Of a stretch of DNA of 34,995 nt, positions 1 to 5,340 are shown piece by piece. The stretch is from an uncultured Dialister sp. (lineage in GTDB: Bacteria; Bacillota; Negativicutes; Veillonellales; Dialisteraceae): positions 1 to 34,995 of the forward strand of contig URIB01000012.1 in NCBI GenBank assembly GCA_900547785.1, read 5' to 3'. Numbering within the stretch: the stretch's first letter is position 1; each line of letters starts with the position of its first letter. The notes under the pieces are model-generated. The model searched no databases and was not told the origin of the DNA. It saw only the letters and a list, made by a program, of their open reading frames with translations. A program made the position numbers and the translations under genes.

Positions 1-115
1 ACTCTTTCCCGTACTTTTTCATGATTCTATTCCTGACCTCTTTTTCACTCCGTTCAAGAATGACGGGCAGGTATTCAATATCGTTCTGTGAGAAACCTTT
101 TTTGTACCTGCTCAC
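1..115 (-). CDS. N-terminal fragment of an unidentified protein (runs off window)
   Basis: Reading from a GTG at 115 towards the window start gives 38 uninterrupted codons of a lysine/arginine- and glutamate-rich sequence beginning MSRYKKGFSQNDIEYL. An in-frame TGA lies two codons upstream of the GTG, so translation must begin close to here. A good ribosome binding site (AAAGGGG, plus positions 121-127) sits 5 nt before the GTG. The overlapping ATG in another frame stops after 14 codons. The piece around LERSEKEVRNRI faintly resembles a Myb/SANT-like helix, but this is too weak to name a family. The gene is divergent from the transferase at 367. The product is unknown. Confidence 0.5.
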   Translation of the reverse strand, partial: MSRYKKGFSQNDIEYLPVILERSEKEVRNRIMKKYGKE

Positions 116-128
116 TCATACCCCTTTC

Positions 129-166
129 GTCAACCTTTCGGTTGACACTTTCCCCGACAAGCGGGG
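129..166 (-). promoter_or_regulatory. Two hairpins in the 5' leader of the gene at 1-115
   Basis: On the minus strand there is a perfect 7-bp stem closed by a GAAA (GNRA-type) loop (GTCAACC at 129-135 with GGTTGAC at 140-146). Next to it is a 5-bp CCCCG/CGGGG stem (152-156 with 162-166). Both lie just upstream of the AAAGGGG ribosome binding site at 121-127. The CCCC strand could alternatively pair with that site. The structure is visible; a regulatory role is inference. Confidence 0.4.
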
Positions 167-278
167 ACAGCTTACACTCTTCATTCTTTCCTTTTGTGAC
201 AACTCCCATTTAATTCCATTTATAAAACGCATTTCATTTCTGCCGTCATTTTTTTACGATTGACAGTTTGCGCATGTT

Positions 279-307
279 TTGTAAAAGTTTTGTTTTTTTA
301 CTATAAT
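279..307 (+). promoter_or_regulatory. Predicted sigma-70 promoter of the transferase gene
   Basis: TTGTAA (279-284), 17-nt spacer, TATAAT (302-307). Transcription would start near 314, about 50 nt before the ATG at 367. This argues against the ATG at 316, which would be leaderless. Confidence 0.6.
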
Positions 308-366
308 GAATCCGTATGATTTCTCTAAGATTTTTATATGCCGCTTTGACGGCGTTAGGAGTTTCT

Positions 367-2166
367 ATGAAAAAGGCTATGTATTTTGCTTTGGTCAGTA
401 CGGTCGGTATTATTTCCATTGTTTTGTTTCTTTTATGGATAATTGGTGATGCACGGTTTGTTCCCGCTCTGGGGAATCCTCGTTTGTGGGTGTCTGCCGG
501 CATTTTATTTTTGGCTATGTCGGGGTTATTTTCCGTATTCCGGATGTCTTTTTTGCGGAAATATCTCGGGCTGTCTTTTATTTTGCCGCTGATCTGGTTT
601 GCTACGTTTACCTGGGCGTACGGGTATTTATATTTGCCGGAGAATAAGTTTCTCGGTGATTATTACGGTATGATCGCTCTTTTGTTTACGCTGCCCTATA
701 TTTTTTATGCTTGGAAATGGAAGTTCCAATTATTTTCTCCTATCTTGTCTTTTTTTGAGGGGTTGTTTGCTTTTGCCATGGCAGTCACGCCGCTGGTGTA
801 TATCGGATATTATGTGATTTACAAAAGTGAGATGGATTTGTTTGCCTTGATGGCTATTTCTATGACAAACAGGGCTGAGGCGGTCGAATTTGTCCGCACG
901 GTAGCTTCTCCTCTTTATATCGCACTTACCGGCTGTTTTCTTGTTTTTATTTTTTCTGTCTGCCAGTTGGTTTCTTTCCGTGCTTTGTCTTCTTTGAGGC
1001 AAGATGCTTTCCCTTTGCGTTCTCCCTCAAAGCGTTGTCTGGCCGCTCTTGTGGTTATTACGATTTTATTTACCGGCGGTTTTGTCCGGCAGATGATGCA
1101 TGTTTTTCCCATTCATATGTATCGGGCTATGCATAAAGGCAGCAGTTCTTTTCATCTTTTGCAGACATTGAGTACGCATCTGGATGAAAATGAAAAGGGT
1201 ATGGTTCTTTTACCCGGGCAAATCGATGTCAAGGGTACGCATATCATCGTCATCGGTGAAAGTGCAAATCGTGATCACATGCAGGCTTTTACTCCTTCTT
1301 ATCCTGAAAAGACAACGCCTTGGGAGTCTGAAATGGCAAAGTCTCCTGATTTCTTTTTCGCCCGCAAGGGGTATGCCAATTTCCCCACAACGGTCATGTC
1401 GCTCAGTTTCGCTTTGACGAGTACCAATCAGTACGGCGATCCGTCATTGAAAAATGCGGCAAGTCTTGTCGATGCGGCGAGAAAAGCGGGGTACCGGACG
1501 GATTGGATTTCTTTTCAGAATCGAAGTTCTCTTGCCAGTGCCGGTGTTTCCGTCATCGGTAATCGCTGCGACGCGTCTTATTGGGAAAACAGCCTTGACG
1601 GAGAAGCGGTGAATGTCATGAAAAAGCTCCCGCCGGCGGAGAAGCGTGTCATTTTTATCCACATCAACGGCAGTCATTATAATTACGCAAGCCGTGTCCC
1701 TTTCGGCTACGGGGCGGATACTTTGATTTCTTCTGACAGTCCTCATTACGATTATGATGTCACCTTGGCTTATACGGATCATATGCTCCGGGACATTTTT
1801 GAGTATGCAAAGGAGCATCTTCATTTGCAGACGATGATGTATTTTTCTGATCACGGGGAGGATATGGTTCATTATCACGGAACGTCTTCTTTTTCGTATG
1901 ACATGGTGCGTATCCCGCTGTGGGTATACGCGTCTCCTGAGTACCGGAATCTCTGTCCGTCTCTATTGCCGACGCTGGAAAGTCATAGGGATAAAGTTTT
2001 TACAAATGATTTGATTTTCGATCTGGCTTCGAATGTTTGGCAGGCAAAAACGAATTATTATAACCCTGTCTATGATTTATCTTCTCCCGAGTACGGTCTT
2101 GACAGCCAGGCGCTTACCATGCATGGCAGTCTTCTTGTGTCGGATGATCCTATATTCAAAGAATAG
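367..2166 (+). CDS. Membrane phosphoethanolamine transferase-like protein (sulfatase fold)
   Basis: A 599-residue inner-membrane protein with about five N-terminal membrane segments (residues 1-220) and an alkaline-phosphatase/sulfatase-fold domain facing the periplasm. Visible active-site elements are IIVIGES near residue 292 (metal-binding Glu), a Thr pair in FPTTVMS near 341 (predicted nucleophile), and SDHGED with HYHG near 495-505 (metal-binding Asp/His). These match the EptA/CptA family, which moves phosphoethanolamine from phosphatidylethanolamine to lipid A or core sugars. The start at 367 was chosen because TAGGAG lies 6 nt upstream; the longer frame from 316 has no ribosome binding site and sits at the predicted transcription start. 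The coding sequence is T-rich. It is followed by a terminator. The acceptor substrate cannot be decided from sequence. Confidence 0.88.
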   Translation: MKKAMYFALVSTVGIISIVLFLLWIIGDARFVPALGNPRLWVSAGILFLAMSGLFSVFRMSFLRKYLGLSFILPLIWFATFTWAYGYLYLPENKFLGDYYGMIALLFTLPYIFYAWKWKFQLFSPILSFFEGLFAFAMAVTPLVYIGYYVIYKSEMDLFALMAISMTNRAEAVEFVRTVASPLYIALTGCFLVFIFSVCQLVSFRALSSLRQDAFPLRSPSKRCLAALVVITILFTGGFVRQMMHVFPIHMYRAMHKGSSSFHLLQTLSTHLDENEKGMVLLPGQIDVKGTHIIVIGESANRDHMQAFTPSYPEKTTPWESEMAKSPDFFFARKGYANFPTTVMSLSFALTSTNQYGDPSLKNAASLVDAARKAGYRTDWISFQNRSSLASAGVSVIGNRCDASYWENSLDGEAVNVMKKLPPAEKRVIFIHINGSHYNYASRVPFGYGADTLISSDSPHYDYDVTLAYTDHMLRDIFEYAKEHLHLQTMMYFSDHGEDMVHYHGTSSFSYDMVRIPLWVYASPEYRNLCPSLLPTLESHRDKVFTNDLIFDLASNVWQAKTNYYNPVYDLSSPEYGLDSQALTMHGSLLVSDDPIFKE

Positions 2167-2175
2167 TCACAAAAG

Positions 2176-2226
2176 AAAAGCCTTCCCTCTTTTCGGATTC
2201 TCTCCAAAGGGGGTAAGGCTTTTTTT
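2176..2226 (+). terminator. Intrinsic terminator of the transferase gene
   Basis: AAAAGCCTTCCC (2176-2187) pairs with GGGTAAGGCTTTT (from 2211), with one bulged base, followed by a T run at 2220-2226. It lies 10 nt after the stop codon. Confidence 0.8.
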
Positions 2227-2272
2227 GCGGTATGATAGGGAAATCTTTGAAACCGTAATTTTTAAAAGACAT

Positions 2273-2298
2273 AAAAAAAGAAGCAGCAACGCCGCTTC
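2273..2298 (-). terminator. Intrinsic terminator ending the riboswitch-controlled ncRNA
   Basis: On the minus strand GAAGCGGC and GCTGCTTC form an 8-bp stem (one G-U pair) with a 3-nt GTT loop, followed directly by seven T. On the plus strand no T run follows, so it works only for minus-strand transcripts. No minus-strand gene precedes it except the riboswitch transcript. Confidence 0.8.
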
Positions 2299-2378
2299 AA
2301 AAGGGGGAGACACTATCGTGTCCCAAATGAGAACTATATAATAACACCTGCATGATGTTATTAATAAAATAGGGGAGT

Positions 2379-2790
2379 GAACGATGATGATATTCCCTGC
2401 TACCATCATCGTTCAAAGGAGATTTCCCGACTTTCTTCACTCTATCCGTGAAGAGAATACAGGAAGTTGGGTATATACACTCCTAAGGAGATGTTTTAAA
2501 AAGGGGAACGATGGTACTTCCCTGCTGCCACCGTTCGGAGAAAGTGAACCTTGCGGGTATCCCTGCAAGTATATGTAAAGCCGTTTCCGGCATTTACATC
2601 CAATCCAATGATTATAGTCACTTCATAAGAAGAATTTGTAAAAAGGGGAACGATGGTCTTTCCCTTTACCATCGTTCAAAGGAGATGAACCTTGTAAAGA
2701 ATCGTTGCCAATTCTCTCATATGTAAAGCCCGGAGGCATTACAAGCATCGTTTGGATTTGGAGAATGATGTTTCCCTGTCATCATTCTCC
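2379..2790 (-). repeat. Four spaced copies of hairpin A with AGGGAA-core loop
   Basis: Copies lie at 2760-2790 (11-bp stem), 2648-2677 (10 bp), 2506-2536 (10 bp with one A-C mismatch) and 2379-2414 (11 bp). Minus-strand loops are ACAGGGAAA, AAAGGGAAAG, AGCAGGGAAGT and a 14-nt loop with GCAGGGAA. Stems differ between copies by paired changes (GATGGT/ACCATC versus GATGATG/CATCATC; the first copy has a different stem base), which is what selection on RNA structure produces. Spacing is about 110-145 nt. Two copies are preceded (minus strand) by ATCTCCTTT and two are followed by CCCCTTTTT. Confidence 0.8.
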
Positions 2791-2823
2791 TTATGAAACT
2801 CAAGTCCTCACTCGCTGTTCCAT

Positions 2824-2859
2824 AAATAAAACCCACCCCTGCTTTTCAGAAAGGGGTGG
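2824..2859 (-). terminator. Terminator/expression platform of cobalamin riboswitch copy 2
   Basis: Perfect 8-bp stem (CCACCCCT/AGGGGTGG, 2833-2840 with 2852-2859), followed on the minus strand by a T-rich GTTTTATTT. It lies about 25 nt after the aptamer, as expected for a transcription-terminating expression platform. Confidence 0.75.
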
Positions 2860-2883
2860 TGTACGTCAAAAATATCTGTCACA

Positions 2884-3067
2884 CCGCCTCCCCATCGCTC
2901 GCAGGTCAATCAGCAGTAAAAACAGGCAGTTCTCCTGACTTTGCTTCTTCGCTTATCCGGTCTTCCCAATTCCTCAGTGACTTTATCGGATTTACTCAGC
3001 ATTACAGTGGCGGGACCGTGCCGGTTTCTCACCGGTCTTCCCTATTAAGCTTTTTCAAGCACCTGTT
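2884..3067 (-). promoter_or_regulatory. Cobalamin riboswitch, copy 2 of a tandem pair
   Basis: The minus strand carries the B12-box core GCCACTGTAA (about 3001-3012), the P1 stem AACAGG/CCTGTT (3062-3067 with 2921-2926), and the downstream L13 element (GCGAGCGATGGG, about 2890-2902) that forms the kissing loop in this family. It closely resembles copy 1 upstream, so the pair looks like a tandem duplication. Cobalamin riboswitches usually switch expression off when adenosyl- or methylcobalamin binds. Confidence 0.92.
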
Positions 3068-3104
3068 TTTTTTATTCAATTTTTAACTGATCCGCCGGAC
3101 CATT

Positions 3105-3136
3105 AAAAAAACTCTTTACACGAACGCAAAGAGAGT
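3105..3136 (-). terminator. Terminator/expression platform of cobalamin riboswitch copy 1
   Basis: On the minus strand ACTCTCTTT (3128-3136) pairs with AAAGAGT (3111-3117) with one bulge, followed by seven T (3105-3111). It separates the two aptamers, so each has its own terminator. Confidence 0.75.
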
Positions 3137-3144
3137 CTATAAGA

Positions 3145-3344
3145 ATCTCCTTCCCATCGCTCGTGGGTCAAACGGTGATACCAAACAGGCAGTTCTCCTG
3201 ACTTTGCTTCTTCGCTTACCCGGTCTTCCCGATTTCTCAGTGACATATTCAGGTTTGCTCTGCATTACAGTGGCGGGACCGTGCCGGCTTCTCACCGGTC
3301 TTCCCTATTAAGCTTTTTCAAGCACCTGTTTACTATATTCAGCT
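3145..3344 (-). promoter_or_regulatory. Cobalamin riboswitch, copy 1 of a tandem pair
   Basis: B12-box core GCCACTGTAA on the minus strand (about 3264-3275), P1 stem AACAGG/CCTGTT (3325-3330 with 3184-3189), and an L13-type element at about 3150-3172. The predicted transcription start is about 3344, so the transcript begins almost directly with the aptamer. Confidence 0.92.
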
Positions 3345-3350
3345 GACATC

Positions 3351-3379
3351 ATAATAGCACTACTCATACATTCTGTCAA
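3351..3379 (-). promoter_or_regulatory. Strong promoter of the tandem riboswitch/ncRNA transcript
   Basis: Minus strand TTGACA (3374-3379), exactly 17 nt, TATTAT (3351-3356). This matches the sigma-70 consensus at 11 of 12 positions and fires into riboswitch copy 1. The msrA-like gene upstream (stop at 3426) shows no terminator, so some read-through from it is also possible. Confidence 0.8.
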
Positions 3380-3425
3380 TCTGCCCGCTATTATTTTATT
3401 TCATTTTCTATTCAAAATCGTCCTA

Positions 3426-3992
3426 TCAAAATGTCGTGTCAAAAGTTCCTGATTTTTCTAAAAGTTCAATATCAATAGGAGAATACGTTTCCGGGTGTTT
3501 TCGCAAGAAATGCTGTTCTTCTTCCGGCGCTTCATAGAAGTTTTCCAATTTTTTGACTTCCGTCTGCACTTTGGGCGGGATCTTCTTCTGCACTTCATTC
3601 ATCACCAGACAGGACTCACTCATCTGCCGGCTGTTCCCTCTGTTTTGTATGTACGTCACATAATAGGTGATTTGGGGAATATCTTCATTGGATGTAAAAT
3701 AAATCCCTGTTTTATATTGGGGACCTTCACATTTTCCCTGTACGCCTTCGGTATAGGGATTGACTATTGTAAAAAATATAGACAGCAACGAGCCTATATC
3801 TATTTTTTTCGGATTATAAATGACTTTTACGCATTCTACCGCTCCCGTGTGTCCGTCAGCCACTTCTTCTTTGGTGGGATTTTCTTTCCCGCTGTTCGCA
3901 AATCCTGCGACAGTTCCTGTCACTCCGTGAATCCGGGAGAATACTTCTTGTATACCATAGTAGGGACCACCGGCGAGATATAATTCTTTCAC
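3426..3992 (-). CDS. MsrA-like protein lacking the catalytic cysteine
   Basis: A 188-residue protein with the peptide-methionine (S)-S-oxide reductase fold. The MsrA order is recognisable: LAGGPYYGIQEVF near residue 6, then GVTGTVAGFANS, then EVADGHTGAVECVKVIYNP, then GPQYKTGIYF. In active MsrA the first motif is GCFWG, with Cys as the nucleophile. Here the codon is CCC (Pro) and Phe-Trp is Tyr-Tyr. Three other cysteines remain but none is in that position. It starts at GTG (3992), 8 nt after AAGGAGGAA. Either it is catalytically dead with a binding or scaffold role, or it has new chemistry. It stands alone, between the mut operon terminator and the tandem riboswitch promoter. Confidence 0.8.
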   Translation of the reverse strand: MKELYLAGGPYYGIQEVFSRIHGVTGTVAGFANSGKENPTKEEVADGHTGAVECVKVIYNPKKIDIGSLLSIFFTIVNPYTEGVQGKCEGPQYKTGIYFTSNEDIPQITYYVTYIQNRGNSRQMSESCLVMNEVQKKIPPKVQTEVKKLENFYEAPEEEQHFLRKHPETYSPIDIELLEKSGTFDTTF

Positions 3993-4050
3993 GGTAATTC
4001 CTCCTTTTTCTATAAATTATTGTTTTTACATATACAAATCAAAGGATCAA

Positions 4051-4098
4051 TAAAAATCAAAATAAAGAATCCCCGGAACCATCTCCGGGGATATTCTT
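4051..4098 (-). terminator. Terminator of the mutA-mutB-meaB operon
   Basis: Strong stem: AGAAT plus CCCCGG (4066-4076) with CCGGGG and ATTCT (4085-4097), 8-nt loop, followed on the minus strand by the T-rich segment at 4051-4065. Confidence 0.7.
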
Positions 4099-4150
4099 CA
4101 TTTCAAAATAAGGTGCTAAAGGATTTCATTCCTTTACCGGAGAATCATCT

Positions 4151-5329
4151 TTAACGGCTTGTTTCTTCCAAATGCTTGGCGGACGCTCTGTCCATATCAA
4201 AAACTTTGATAAGTTCGGCAACCGCCTGGCTGGGAGAAATCACTCCTGTCAGTACAGCGGCACGGACTTGGGGAATACGGTTTTTGATGACCGGGTTCTC
4301 AAAAAACAGATTATGCAGATGTTCGTCAATCATACTGCGTACCCAGGAAAGTATCTGACGCTGCCGCCTGTTTTCAAAGACGCCGGATTTTTTCGTCACC
4401 TTTTCAAACTCTCTCATGACCGCCCAAAGCTCCAGAAGTCCTGTCTTTTTTAAAGCGGAGCAGCGGTAAGCATGGGTTTCCCAGCCTTCGGTGGCGGGAC
4501 GGATAAATTCCACCATACGTTCATACTCGCCTTGGGTCACTTTGGCTCGTTCCAGATTATCGCCGTCGGCTTTATTGACGACAATGGCATCGGCGAGTTC
4601 CATGATTCCTTTTTTTATGCCTTGCAAATCATCGCCTGCTCCGGTCAGTACGACAAGCATGAAAAAGTCTACCATATCACGGACGGTGGTTTCCGACTGA
4701 CCTACGCCTACGGTTTCCACCAAAATCACATCATAGCCGGCCGCTTCGCAAAGAAGCATGGTTTCACGGCTCTTCCGTGCGACACCGCCCAATGTCCCCT
4801 TTGAGGGGGACGGACGGATAAAGCAGTTCGGTTCTCTGGATAATGTTTGCATGCGTGTCTTATCGCCGAGAATCGATCCGCCGGTGATGGAACTTGTCGG
4901 GTCGATGGCCAAAGCCGCCACTTTGTAGCCTTGCTGGCAAAGCATGGTACCAAAAGATTCGATGAAGCTACTTTTTCCGGCTCCGGGCACACCGGTAATC
5001 CCGATGCGCAGTGCCTTTCCCGTCCGGGGAAGAAGTCCCTGGAGTACCCGCTGTGCTCTGTCAAAATCTCTCGGAGAATTGCTTTCAATGAGGGTGATTG
5101 CTTTGGAGAGAATCATACGATCCCCTTTCGCTACCCCTTCCACATATTCCTCCACGGACAATTTCTTGCGGAGCGGTACTTTACGAAGCTTAGCCTCTGT
5201 GGGATATTCCTTAGCGCCTGTCACACTGTTCATGGCGGTATCAATGCCGCGCATAACGGAGCAGGCAAACTCGGGATTTGCTTCTTTAGGTACCCAGCTT
5301 GGTCTTAAGTCATCATCGTTTTGGGCCAT
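4151..5329 (-). CDS. meaB: Methylmalonyl-CoA mutase-associated GTPase MeaB (copy 1)
   Basis: A 392-residue cytoplasmic G3E-family P-loop GTPase (ArgK/MeaB). It has Walker A GVPGAGKS (113-120), IDPTSS (switch region), VETVGVGQSE and the NKAD guanine-specificity motif. MeaB gates cobalamin loading of methylmalonyl-CoA mutase and protects it from inactivation. It is the third gene of the mutA-mutB-meaB operon, 11 nt after mutB, with only a weak ribosome binding site, which suggests translational coupling. Its N-terminus is about 60 residues longer than that of the second MeaB at 16316-17254. Each MeaB probably serves the mutase it is encoded with. Confidence 0.93.
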   Translation of the reverse strand: MAQNDDDLRPSWVPKEANPEFACSVMRGIDTAMNSVTGAKEYPTEAKLRKVPLRKKLSVEEYVEGVAKGDRMILSKAITLIESNSPRDFDRAQRVLQGLLPRTGKALRIGITGVPGAGKSSFIESFGTMLCQQGYKVAALAIDPTSSITGGSILGDKTRMQTLSREPNCFIRPSPSKGTLGGVARKSRETMLLCEAAGYDVILVETVGVGQSETTVRDMVDFFMLVVLTGAGDDLQGIKKGIMELADAIVVNKADGDNLERAKVTQGEYERMVEFIRPATEGWETHAYRCSALKKTGLLELWAVMREFEKVTKKSGVFENRRQRQILSWVRSMIDEHLHNLFFENPVIKNRIPQVRAAVLTGVISPSQAVAELIKVFDMDRASAKHLEETSR

Positions 5330-5340
5330 ATCACTATACC

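Larger units (their letters stand above)
2273..2824 (-). ncRNA. Repeated-hairpin RNA downstream of tandem cobalamin riboswitches (candidate novel ncRNA)
   Basis: This stretch has no convincing open reading frame on either strand. On the minus strand it begins after the second riboswitch terminator and ends at a strong intrinsic terminator (2273-2298). It contains three to four tandem units. Each has hairpin A with a purine loop (core AGGGAA). Two units also have hairpin B, whose loop is UCCG (2731-2734) in one and GAAA (2584-2587) in the other: stable UNCG and GNRA tetraloops only when read on the minus strand. A further hairpin (2698-2715) has a GCAA loop. Unpaired CUCCUUU-like segments precede hairpins A. 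Minus-strand transcription is supported by the promoter at 3351-3379, the tetraloops and the terminator. Function is unknown; a protein decoy or an anti-Shine-Dalgarno sRNA are the leading ideas. Confidence 0.7.

Noticed and set aside
2167..2409. 80-codon hydrophobic minus-strand ORF downstream of the riboswitches
   Set aside because: It starts inside hairpin A copy 4 without a ribosome binding site and runs through both the ncRNA terminator and the terminator of the neighbouring gene. Hydrophobicity comes from T-rich terminator sequence.
2713..2778. About 20-codon ORF (minus strand) after AAGGAG at the first hairpin A
   Set aside because: The ribosome binding site is within 1-4 nt of the candidate ATGs and both are inside an 11-bp stem. 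The peptide is low in hydrophobic residues and follows the hairpin repeats. A peptide cannot be fully excluded.
2379..2790. CRISPR-like array
   Set aside because: The repeated units are palindromic hairpins with diverging stems and irregular 110-145 nt spacing containing further shared structure. There are no fixed direct repeats with unique spacers and no cas genes.
2705..3086. Plus-strand ORFs of 76-77 codons across the riboswitch region
   Set aside because: They lie antisense to conserved cobalamin aptamers, have no ribosome binding site and encode no recognisable protein.
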